Of a DNA stretch of 18,975 bases, positions 9,801 to 17,951 are shown one piece after another (position 1 is the stretch's first letter; the number at the start of each line of letters is the position of its first letter). The DNA is taken from assembly GCF_000003605.2 (NCBI RefSeq), contig NW_003123416.1, positions 270,471-289,445 on the forward strand, in the 5' to 3' direction. Source of the stretch: Saccoglossus kowalevskii. Taxonomy: Eukaryota; Hemichordata; Enteropneusta; Harrimaniidae. The notes below the pieces were generated by a model that worked only from the letters and a program-made list of their open reading frames with translations, was not told where the DNA came from and did not search any database. The translations under genes were made by a program, and so were the position numbers.

Positions 9801-12800
9801 AGATCCGGAAGATCTGGCAACTCCGCTTGGGACTCGACTACAAGGTTAAGCAACATTAGGACCAGATCTTCACTGGCCAATTGGGCGCCACGAGTGTCAG
9901 AAGGCAGGTGGGCAGTCACAGTTTCTCCAAAACTTGGTGCCTGGTTGGAAGGGTGCATGGAACTCCCAGAGATCGATAGAGCAGCTGTGGTAAATGAGCT
10001 TGTCTCCGGCATTAGCAACACGTACCTAGGGAGCTTGGCATTCAGGTGTTTGGAAAACATATATATATATATAAGGACCATCCCAGAGATTGAAAAAGCG
10101 TTCCGCCACCCACTGGGGTATCTGCCACTCGATGTTCTAAAACCGACTATTGCAACACTGTTGCATGTCCTCGGAAGTTGGTGAGCCATAGCTCGGCTTG
10201 GTTCCAGGCACCAAAGGAAAATCTCCTTTACTGGCTTTGACACGACCTCCCTCTTAGCTGTACGACACTACTGAGAGGTTGTCTGTTCAAAGCAGGACTC
10301 TGTGGTGGTGTGCGACCTTCTGGAAATATTTCAGAGACAGTAGGACGGTCTGCAACTCAAACCAATAGATGAGGTCGGCCACCTCATTTGGACTAGAAGG
10401 TCCATCAGATGGCCACTCCCACCCTTGGAGCGACGCATCTGTAATAAGAGTCAGCAAGGCAGTTGCTGGATCTAGGGGCACTCCACTCTCCAAGTTTCGA
10501 GCATCCTTCCACTATGGGAGGGTCGCCAGGAATGGCCCGACAAGTGAACCCTAAGTGTCAGGTTCCGCATGAGGGCCTTGCAGTCCAACAAGCACCTCTG
10601 AATTGGATGAGGCTGAAGAGCTGCTGATGGAACTAGATAACGAACTAAAGTTATACTGCAAATAAGGCGTATCAGTTTGCAAATATAAGCTGTTCCCATC
10701 GACCGGAGTTGGCTGTCAAGCTCCACAAAGGAGATGCACTGCACCTGAGAGGGACGGACAAGCCTGTTTCAAATTGCATACCCTGAAAAAGTAGGTTGCA
10801 GGATGGTATGGGGTTGAACTTAAGAATATTTATTAAAAATGCGCAACTCATGGAGGGGTGTGCTCCGCTAACACATCCCTGACTCTTGAGAGGAAGACGT
10901 GGGAATAGACCCTTTAAACGGGGTTCTCCACTAGGCGTACCATCCTTCTCTGGCTACTTCCCGCTGTCTCTGTCTTGACATCGTCCCTCAGTAGAAGACC
11001 AGAGTGGGGGGTGAGGAGTCAAAGAAGGAGAGGACTTAAATACTCTGAGAGCATCCAGGGGTCAGAAACTCTCCTGCGCCAAGCTGGTTTGTTCTGCTTG
11101 AGGCGCAATCCAATGGGGGAGGATCGGACGGAGGTTTGGAGCTACAGGGCAGTATAGACCACGCAGCCAAAAACTGGTCCAACTGCCCGAGGATCGTGGT
11201 TCGTTGATTGTCACTCAGGCGGTCAGAACTTACAAAGGGTGACACTATAACGCCAAATTTCTGCCCGCAGTGCCTGATGCACTTATAGGCTCTGGTGCTG
11301 GTCAAATGACCATGCAAACCTTCCCGACCCGCGCAACCCGCTCTAACAAAGGCATGAGTACTGGGATCGTGCGGGGAACCTGTGAAGAAGGTTGTGGCAC
11401 TGCACGAGTAACCCAACTCAGGGACCCGAAGGGTACCAATCCCCCCGCCATCGTCCTCGGAGCTCCCTCCTGGGTCACACAAGGTGCCCAGGGGAGTTTG
11501 AGTTGGCCACTATGGTCCCCACGCCGGCAGTGGGAGAGGAGAGCACTGATGAAAACAAAAAAATTCCAAAGGCAACTCCCCTATCTAGGGAGGTGGGATC
11601 ACCACCGGCCCCACACGAAAGCAAATTCTTGTGCCAAGCACTGCCCAGTTCACAACGAGGTCTGTCCCTGTATTCACGCAAGCAACTCAGGCTGTGTCGT
11701 ACCAATGAATGGATTTGGCCAGTTCAGTACCTAAAGGCTGTACCAATCCCTTTCGATACTTGGCATTAGATCAACGCATACCAGCTTTTAATGTGATCGC
11801 TTGCCCTCAGCTTCAATCCCACCTCAAAGTGCTATCACGACCGAGAATGCCACAGATCGCAAATTCCGTCAAGACGAAATCAGAGGAAGAGTCCAGTTTG
11901 CGACTATAACAAAAATGACAACACAAATGTTTTGGGTCCCAAACTGGCAGCTCTAAGTGCAAGATGAACGTATCTTTATTTGGTCTGCACGATCTTAGTC
12001 TTTTAATGATTTACGAGTAGCATGATGCAATTGAAGAAAAGACAGGAAATGAGAACGTGAAAAAAAACGAGTAAATTCACCCTGCCAAAACAGGAATCAA
12101 AGAGAATACAACCTTAGCTGGCGGTTCAACAGTAACATACAAAACTAGGGTCCTTAATAATGGAAAGCCCTTACTGTAACGTCGATGATTGTCAAAGTCG
12201 ATCAACACAACTGTAATCTGCCTCTTTTCATTCAGTAAAGCTGTCGTGGAAATATTATCCAACCTCACGCATCACAAACATAAAGTGATTAAACGGACTA
12301 GCCTGGGTTGGGTGATCGCCCTAGGGTTGACCCCTTAGCCGAGGGTTTTTTTCTTAAATTTATTATTTCCACGGATTTTCTGGTAGGTGATGTAGTAAAC
12401 TTAAGTGATGAGGTGGGGTGGTAACTGATTGAAACATCTCATCAAGTCATTTTACTCACCATTTCAGTAACCATAGCTAATATTATCATAACTGAAAGCA
12501 ATTAATAACTAGCATTATTCTTACCCTCGTCGTCACTTGCAATCACACTACCTTCAACTTCTCTGATATGAGAATTGCAAGTGCTATCAATCTGACGGAT
12601 CTTCTTGACACCAAGGAGGTCAAAGATCTCTGCTTTCTCTAGAATAGCTTTGGGATCACAGTCATCCATGGCAACCAGACCAAATGTCCCTGTGCCTTCT
12701 GCTTGTTTCCAGTAATTAGATGTAACATTGCCAAATTGTTTAAAAGCGCGAATTAGGTTCTCCCTCTTGCATTTAGCTTCAACTTCAACAGCCAGTATTG

Positions 12801-13663
12801 TTCGTTGTTCGACTATATGAATTAATGTCATCGGGTAGTGTTACAAATACAGATACTCATATAGAATACACATTGTTTTATTGTGTGATATAAGGAGTGT
12901 GATTACACAACTTACCAATATTAGACAGATTGCTTGAAACGCTTCCCCCATCCACCACATGATGTGCATCCTGAGGTAAAACATATTACCTTTCTTATAT
13001 ATTGTTTATGTTATATTTAACATTTATATAGATATTTTCTGAAAACTACAAGTAGTTATAATAAACATAAAATTGAATGTTGAAGATTGATGTTTGTTTG
13101 GTTTGGTTTTGTGGCTTCTATGTTACTATGTCGCCATAATTCAACCCAGGCTCATGTCATTGTAAATCAGAATGTGAATACCTCTGATCATTTTTAACAA
13201 ACAGAACAGATTTTAAAAATAAGGTCACAATTACTGTAATGTTAATGGCAAAATATACTTCATTGGTCACAACTGATTTTGTTGATCTAATCTGTTACTT
13301 CTCTAAATATCAATAATTAAATACTTCAATGTAAATGGAAACGAGATTCCAGTTTGCATATTTCGACATGATTACAATGTCACATACATATAGAAATGCG
13401 TATAGCTGTCTTTCTTCTTGGTCTTGATTAATTTGAGAATTATTTAATTCAAGCTTCGTATTTTAGGACAGTGTTCGAATGTTATTAATTCCCCTAAAAA
13501 ATACATTATGTCGGATTTAATGGGTTCTAACCGCATAATTATTAAGACATACATGAGTTACAAATCTTGGCTTATTTTAGCTCACATCATTGTCATATGT
13601 TGCTAACGTTACACTTACAGTGTCAGAATTTTTCGTTTTTTTCAGTGGTCGTTCTTCAGACAT
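5530..13663 (-). CDS. Spliced gene: RRM-like / coiled-coil / GT-B pseudo-glycosyltransferase protein (797 aa)
   Basis: Complement of join(5530..6828, 7232..7333, 7612..8216, 12525..12812, 12916..12970, 13619..13663). Seen: six coding segments on one strand, each with AG acceptor and GT donor, summing to 2394 nt with no internal stop; intron phases match at every junction. Predicted domain order is a short basic N-terminus (RPLKKTK at 5-11), an RRM-like beta-alpha-beta-beta-alpha-beta domain (34-108), a coiled coil (175-262), an acidic linker (264-331) and a GT-B glycosyltransferase-like domain (366-790). No signal peptide or membrane segment is visible, so it is probably cytosolic or nuclear. 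Family knowledge: GT-B (GT4-like) enzymes transfer sugars from nucleotide sugars, but the key acidic motif is missing here. The start ATG at 13663 follows AAG (reasonable Kozak) and an in-frame TAA supplied by the upstream exon. A regulatory or immune adaptor role is inference. I do not recognise a named orthologue. Confidence 0.85.
6829..7231 (-). other. Intron between coding exons 5 and 6
   Basis: A 403 nt AT-rich intron, GTGAGT to CTGTAG on the minus strand. No ORF or repeat of note was seen in it. Confidence 0.8.
7232..7333 (-). CDS. Coding exon 5: short linker, residues 332-365
   Basis: A 102 nt exon with acceptor TTATTTCAACAG and donor GTGAGT, phase 0 at both ends. It encodes 34 residues beginning SEAVSSVAAHV, Ser/Asp-rich with no recognisable domain, and links the acidic segment to the GT-B domain. 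As a symmetrical exon it could be skipped without shifting the frame; whether it is cannot be told from DNA. Confidence 0.8.
7334..7611 (-). other. Intron between coding exons 4 and 5
   Basis: A 278 nt intron, GTAACA to CAACAG on the minus strand. Nothing else was recognised in it. Confidence 0.8.
7612..8216 (-). CDS. Coding exon 4: coiled coil plus acidic linker, residues 130-331
   Basis: Acceptor ATCTCATCAG before 8216, donor GTAACA after 7612; starts in phase 1 and ends in phase 0. Residues 130-175 are a helical, partly basic segment. Residues 175-262 form a long amphipathic helix rich in Glu, Lys, Gln and Leu, with heptad-like spacing and no proline, so probably a dimerising coiled coil. 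From 264 the sequence changes sharply to an Asp/Gly/His/Ser-rich linker with Cys at 265, 269 and 272. The ATG at 8235 lies within the intron end and is not needed as a start, because the frame continues from exon 3. Confidence 0.85.
8384..8731. repeat. 19 bp perfect inverted repeat flanking the left terminal repeat
   Basis: AACTATTAGGGTTGTACAA at 8384-8402 is the exact reverse complement of 8713-8731. The pair brackets the left terminal repeat and could be a fold-back or MITE-like insertion, or a product of the element's own rearrangement. No target-site duplication is obvious. Confidence 0.6.
8412..8622. repeat. Left inverted terminal repeat of the DIRS-like element
   Basis: The core 8438-8458 is the exact reverse complement of 12355-12375 (21 of 21). 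A second matching block, 8549-8622 ending in GTCCGTTTAATC, pairs with 12287-12354. The left arm carries about 90 extra bases (about 8459-8548) that are absent from the right arm. Confidence 0.8.
8729..8800. repeat. Internal partial copy of the terminal repeat
   Basis: Contains TTTACTACATCACCT and ATCCGTGGAAATAAT in the same order as the left terminal repeat and, inverted, the right one. DIRS elements carry internal copies of terminal sequence (the internal complementary region) used in making circular DNA; this copy sits near the recombinase end, as expected. A simple duplication of the left arm is the alternative. Confidence 0.5.
8870..9790 (-). pseudogene. Broken tyrosine recombinase of the DIRS-like element
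   Basis: On the minus strand the N-terminal part contains LLSRNSC...LYDPSWRLYIDWCKGR, the usual YxxxWxxFxxWC-type start of DIRS recombinases (about 9790-9629). The C-terminal part (about 9170-8967) contains ISRCIVDTIVAFS and VRAHKVHEVANTLAL, equivalent to the HxxR block, but the expected Arg is His (HKVH). The middle (9629-9170) is in changing frames with stops. In active elements this enzyme inserts the circular cDNA; it cannot work here. Confidence 0.65.
9791..10240 (-). pseudogene. RNase H tail and post-RNase H region of the DIRS-like element
   Basis: Continuing from the RNase H, the minus strand reads FLWCLEPSRAMAHQLP...N, resembling the LxWC...HxPG..N..AD end of the domain. It then reads LNAKLPRYVLLMPE followed by TTAALSI, matching the conserved FATxxNxxLPxYxSxxPD..A..DAL block that links RNase H to the recombinase in DIRS and Ngaro elements. 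A TA microsatellite (about 10060-10073) interrupts it. Reading frame is preserved over about 200 codons, but start and function are lost. Confidence 0.6.
10241..10500 (-). pseudogene. RNase H domain of the DIRS-like element
   Basis: The minus strand shows ESGVPLDPATALLTLITDAS, with the first catalytic Asp in TDAS at 10442-10431, then LIYWFELQTVLLSLKYFQ, which carries the conserved Glu of the domain, and after an in-frame stop TDNLSVV at 10286-10278 with the third Asp. The D, E and D order and spacing are typical. The stop just before TDN and a frame change upstream make it non-functional. Confidence 0.7.
10501..11010 (-). pseudogene. Truncated reverse transcriptase of the DIRS-like element
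   Basis: The end of the RT is visible on the minus strand as VQCISFVELDSQL, resembling the S-x-Q-x-I-x-FLG-x-x-x-DS block, running through ALMRNLTLRVHLSGHSWRPS to the RNase H. Near 10908-10888 YSHVFLS resembles the fingers motif GxYSxxFLVPK. The roughly 150 codons expected between them, including the YxDD catalytic box, are absent, so I infer an internal deletion. Confidence 0.5.
11036..12286 (-). pseudogene. Putative ORF1 (gag-like) and leader part of the DIRS-like element
   Basis: Assigned by position between the right terminal repeat and the RT remnant. The minus strand has a 148-codon open frame at 11482-11036 and a 63-codon frame at 12268-12077, neither with a motif I recognise. Base composition of 11036-11770 is GC-richer than the surrounding intron, matching the rest of the element. 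Overlapping open frames on the plus strand at 11270-11769 are taken as shadows. Confidence 0.35.
12287..12402. repeat. Right inverted terminal repeat of the DIRS-like element
   Basis: Reverse complement of the left arm, including the 21 bp perfect core at 12355-12375 and the block around GGGCGATC and GTCCGTTTAATC. Its outer end (TGATGTAGTAAAC) also matches, inverted, the partial third copy at 8731-8800. Confidence 0.8.
12525..12812 (-). CDS. Coding exon 3: RRM-like (ferredoxin-fold) domain, residues 34-129
   Basis: Acceptor TTCATATAG, donor GTAAGA, phase 1 at both ends. Predicted elements are beta1 TILAVEV (38-44), alpha1 RENLIRAFKQF (50-60), beta2 NVTSNYWK (62-69), beta3 GTFGLVAM (75-82), alpha2 (86-99) and beta4 VKKIRQI (102-108). 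This is the RRM order. FKQFGNV followed by GTFGLVAM resembles the typical RRM FGxV loop and RNP1 strand, but two of the usual RNP1 aromatics are Leu and Met and the basic residue is absent. RNA binding is therefore doubtful, and protein interaction is an alternative, as in the TRADD N-terminal domain, which also has an alpha/beta fold. Fold class is moderately sure; function is not. Confidence 0.75.
12916..12970 (-). CDS. Coding exon 2: residues 16-33 (linker)
   Basis: A 55 nt exon with acceptor TTTTACCTCAG and donor GTAAGT. It begins in phase 0 and leaves one nucleotide (G) to complete a valine codon with the next exon. It encodes a Ser/Asn/Gly-containing linker beginning DAHHVVDGG. It is too short to be found by ORF length; support comes from the splice signals and from phases that match both neighbours. 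Confidence 0.75.
12971..13618 (-). other. Intron between coding exons 1 and 2
   Basis: A 648 nt AT-rich intron, GTAAGT to CCTCAG on the minus strand. No coding or repeat signal was recognised. Confidence 0.7.
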
Positions 13664-13703
13664 CTTGGATGCAATGATAATCTCAATAGGATTATTCAGC
13701 AAC
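13619..13703 (-). CDS. Coding exon 1: 5' UTR end and residues 1-15
   Basis: The acceptor is TTGTAG before 13703 and the donor is GTAAGT after 13619. The ATG lies at 13663-13661 and encodes 15 residues starting MSEERPLKKTK, a short charged and basic start that could act as a nuclear localisation signal. The segment 13703-13664 is open in the same frame but has no earlier ATG. The exon ends in phase 0 and joins exactly to GAT GCA in the next exon. Confidence 0.7.
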
Positions 13704-14096
13704 CTACAATTGTGTGATAAAGAACTAACGAAAAGATATAACAAATAAGTTTATTTGATTACAAGAAAAATACTAAAATAGTGTCAAATAGGTCTAGTTA
13801 TTCGTAGTATTGGTGTGGCATTTTGTTGAATCTCAATGACAGCAAATATAATTGTGCTACAGTATGATAAATTTAATGCTGATACGATGGATGGCACCTG
13901 CCCGAGGAGTTTCAATTTTCTGGCTGTGATGCCGCAGTGGCGAAAACGCTACGAGATATGATATGAGTTATACAGTTGGGAACACCGTATATTGACGGTT
14001 AGATTAGCCACTGTTTGGATGAGATAATGCGTGATTTGATGTCGAAATTAGCGGTATAACGATAACATGTATCATAGGTTAGTGAGAAATGCATAC
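13704..14096 (-). other. Predicted intron in the 5' UTR
   Basis: A 393 nt intron, GTATGC to TTGTAG on the minus strand, between the predicted non-coding exon and the ATG exon. Nothing else was recognised. Confidence 0.5.
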
Positions 14097-14164
14097 CATT
14101 ACATTGAAATTATAACCCCGTCTTAATTCCCGATTCAAGTGACTGAATGAACACAGGTTCAATC
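14097..14164 (-). other. Predicted 5' non-coding exon of the spliced gene
   Basis: On the minus strand a pyrimidine-rich tract ending TTTTTTCAG precedes position 14164, and GTATGC follows 14097, framing a 68 nt exon. Joined to the next exon at 13703 it puts TAA two codons before the junction-proximal TTG, in frame with the main ATG, which closes the upstream frame and supports the start chosen. It also creates a tiny upstream ORF (ATG at 14099-14097, then GTT GCT GAA TAA). The upstream-most exon and promoter were not identified; since this exon has an acceptor, at least one more exon should lie to the right. Confidence 0.5.
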
Positions 14165-17100
14165 CTGAAAAAATAAAAATTAGGCTGTGGAATAGCTATT
14201 TTGGTTTCCGTAGAATATGGCTTGATATGTGCCCAGTGATAAAAAATGTAAATCATAAAATACTGCAAATCATGTCACTTATCATATTTTTTTGAACTTT
14301 GGACATTGAGCACTTCCGGTTTTATGTAACTCTAGTTTTACTAAAATCATGTAAAATAGAAAATTGATCGATTAAAGTAGTCATTGAACACAAATGTTTT
14401 TCTTTGTAGCTATTTTTGGTATGAATCTAAGATAGAGGTCAAATCATGTGACTGATTATTATGATTTAATTTTTCTCAAAATAACCATACTCTGCAAAAC
14501 ATAAAGTTGATAGGTTAAAATACTCACTCGAGACTAATTGAGATCATGACGGCCAAAATGTGAGCAGAACAAAATGTTCAGCGCGTCCAGTGACTGACAA
14601 AATGACTGTTTTGGCCTAGATTTGACAGGAACATAATTTATTTGTCATGTTCTGATATTGCTATCAACTTTCTGTTTTCTTTCTTTCTTTTTTAGTACGT
14701 ATGATTTTCAAAACAATTATCATCCGATCATCAATCAGTGGTAGACAAATTGCAATGAACTGCCTTCATAAAATATTGCCTTCCCTTGTACTGACAATAT
14801 ATATCGGTACGATGTCTATTTTTCCTGTCTGTAATGTACGTTACTATGTTAATTAATAATGTTTATACTTTTTTTATTTGGACAAAAACATTATTTTCTA
14901 TGTTTACGTATGTGTGTTACATGATATTTATACCCGCTTGAATTTTGAAATGTGCGATTGTTTGAAATGGCGATTGATCTTCTCTCAATTTTGAAGATGT
15001 CCCATTGTTAAATCGGAAGGTAGCAGGGAAGAAGAATAGACGCGTTTATTTTCTTCTGTTCCAGGATCGCTTCGATTTATTTACGATAAATGCGACTACG
15101 TGTAATTATCATTAACGTCAGCTGGGAAGCGGTCACACTTTTACAGAGATAAACTGACACCAAAATAATACAACATGACTAAATCACAGATTCTTGTTAA
15201 GTAAAGATATTTCATACAAGCAATTATTCAAGGCAAGAAATGATGTCAAGTATAGTGCCTATTGTTCAGCCTGAGTGAGTGTGAGTGTATTGTCATGTTA
15301 AGTAGTTTACAGCTTGGGGCGGTGAACAATAGTAAGTAGGGTAATCTTTGTCTTTCTTTGTCGGACCCAATTAATATCTTAGCAGTATGTAGTTTGATTC
15401 CAGCGTATCCCAGGCTGTCATCATATCGCATATTGCTGATATAAGAAGGTTGGTAGGAATTATGATGTATTTGTTAACTGATCATATGAAGCAATCTAAT
15501 AAATGTTAGTTATTGAAGGCGATTGAAATGCAAATTTCGTTTGTCTGACTCGTTACAAGACAAAAGTTGAGGCTGCTGTAGAGCAATGCTCAACTTATTA
15601 CAAACAAACGTCTCGATGTTTTCAACAAGAGGAAAAGCAACTGGTTATCGCAGCAATACCGTATGTTGATCTAGCGGCCTGACCTTTAACACCGGAAGCA
15701 GTATGCCAATAGTGGTTCGCATTCGAAAAGTAGGATGCTTTCACACGGAATAGCGGACAATAATTCGAAATAAATCATGATTTATGATACTTCTTGTTTC
15801 AATTTGATTAAAACAGTTAGATTTGCTCACAACTGGATAGTACAACTGTGTAAACAAAATTAACGGATTTCAACGCTAATTTGGGCTGCGAATACTGCCT
15901 ACAACTGCGTCAGCTGTTCGCCAAGTTCATTGAACCAGTATCCGGAAGGAAGCAACCAAACTTGAGTTACCTACATTATAGCGTTTTCTTACTTATAAAA
16001 ACTGGAGACTGACTGGGCCATTGTATTATCACACGTTACGATAAGCTAGGCATTTAATGGTGGAGTTTGGATAGGAACACATATGACACTTGCAACGTTC
16101 ACTGTCTATTTACGAAGCACGCACATGAAAAAAAAAAAATTGTTTCAATATATGTTTATGCAATGCATTCTTTTAGGCACATCCTGTGATGTTTATTTGA
16201 CTGGGAAGCACTGGCCATGGCGGAAGTCTTCTATCTTACCCACAACGTTTGGAGCTAATTTTTTTCAAACTGAAACAGTTTTACTACAGGGATAGAAAAT
16301 TTCATGTCTACTCGCACTGGAAAACAATTAACAAATAAAACATCACGTGAACTGTGCTTCTTTTCTCATGCTAAGAGCAAGTTTCAGTTACAATTTGTTA
16401 TCCAATAAGCGGAAGTGATGAGGGGTTCAAAGGTTCAAAGGTAAAATTAACAATAGCTTTAAACAGAAGAAACAAAATATATAAATATGGATTACAACTC
16501 ATCATCTCTCCTCTCCTACTACATTTCATGATTGGGATTAGTTAAATGGAGTTGAAATGGTCACGCTGTAAACATTCTTTATTTTCACTATTTTGATGTT
16601 TCATTGGGTTTTAAGTTAATTAAGGAAACAATGAGTAATATTGGTATTGTACATTAGTTTTGCAGAATTAAAAAAAACAGTGAATAATTAATGCATTTAC
16701 ATTATTATACAGTAGTGTATTTTAGCATCACTAAGGGGGGGGGGCGATTATAAACTATGGAGGCGATGGCAGAACAACAAACAAATCTGCACATCTATTT
16801 CACATGGGAAAAACTATGGAATACTACAGAAAAAAATACAAAAATTAAAGTAAATTCTCCAATGAAAAAGCATTGTGGGGGAAAATATTTTGAATAGTTC
16901 TTCTGCCATCTCTAGTTTCTAATGGCCCACCCCCAATTTCAGAACGTACACTTACGCCGTGAGTACGTCTGATGAAAAGCAAAGTCCCGCTAAATAATAA
17001 GATGAGCTGGAGATCATTAAAACACGTTCACGAAAGCATGATTTTATGCCAAATTTGACCAATTTAAATTTCAATAAAATTTCCTTTCAAATTATTTGCT

Positions 17101-17950
17101 GTCGTGTATTATAACAGCTTTATATAACATGAATTTAAAGGTTTGATGCCATCGCCATTCCTAAATATATCATTGCCAATTCTCTCCCCAAAATATATAG
17201 ACATTTCGGGAAAATCTGCAGCCTGAAAACCAATATAGATTCATCTCCATAGTTCTACTTTGAAAAACTAGCTTCGGACCCCATGTATAGTGTCTCCATG
17301 TATAGTGTCAGCGTGAATACAAAGATCAAAATATTTGTTGAATCCAAATGCATGTAATAATATTCTGGCCGGAAAAAAAAAACTCCTACAAAATGGATTA
17401 GAATAAAACGCACAGATTTGTCAAGCATTCTATTTTCAATAATCATAGAAAGCAGTCACTTTTGAAGTATCTATTCAAGTATCTATTGCCTAGATCCGTA
17501 GATCAGCGATACTCATTATTAAACAAATATAAAGCTCCAAACAGCTGATGCAGTTAAAGTATGCCTTCACACATCGTGTTTCAGATTAAACGCTGTGATA
17601 ACAAAAATAATTGGTTAATAATAAACAGCGCAATAATACAACTACAACTACTACAACCCAAGATGGCTGAGAAACCAGTCGATCAATAAAATTTCTAAAC
17701 TAGGTGCACCAAAAAGAAGACAACTACTGTATTATTTATACATAAAATAACATGAAATCTCAAACTAAACACGCCACAATACCTGTATAATATTTCCGCT
17801 GTCAATCTTTACAAACAAAAACTGTCAGCTATCTTGTATTGTTGTCCTCTGTGTTGGTGGCGCTACACCAAAAGATCATTGAATGAGTCACTATCACCGA
17901 GACTCGCTATTATAATGGCGATGGATACACGCAACCATAAATCGCCCTGG
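14165..17950. other. Long AT-rich intergenic region, no gene supported
   Basis: The few open frames are short, lack domains and have no matching splice context. Small landmarks only: a 10-A run near 16129, a 10-G run at 16735-16744, and a 15 bp tandem duplication at about 17281-17310. The right part should contain the promoter and first exon of the minus-strand gene, which I could not locate. Confidence 0.5.
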
Positions 17951-17951
17951 T

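Larger units (their letters stand above)
8412..12402 (-). mobile_element. Degenerate DIRS-like tyrosine-recombinase retrotransposon
   Basis: Seen: imperfect inverted repeats at both ends (8412-8622 and 12287-12402) enclosing, in minus-strand order, a putative ORF1 region, reverse transcriptase remnants, an RNase H with TDAS and TDN motifs, the post-RNase H block (LNAKLPRYV) and a tyrosine recombinase fragment. DIRS elements are known for RT-RNase H-YR order and inverted rather than long direct terminal repeats, which fits. Many stops and frame changes show it is dead. At about 4 kb it is shorter than typical intact members, mainly because the central RT seems deleted. It sits in the large intron on the same strand as the host gene. 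Confidence 0.8.
8217..12524 (-). other. Large intron carrying a retrotransposon
   Basis: A 4308 nt intron, GTAAGA to CATCAG on the minus strand, in phase 1. About 3990 nt of it are the DIRS-like element. Removing that leaves about 320 nt, close to the size of the other introns, so the ancestral intron was probably short. Confidence 0.75.

Noticed and set aside
11270-11769. Overlapping plus-strand open frames of 125-154 codons
   Set aside because: They lie inside the DIRS-like element, opposite its coding strand; two overlapping frames with proline- and glycine-rich translations and no motif suggest GC-driven chance.
17663-17689. Kozak-like ATGGCTGAGAAACC start
   Set aside because: It stops after eight codons and has no good donor; the AAGATGGCTG string resembles the repeat core seen at 1164 and 1305.
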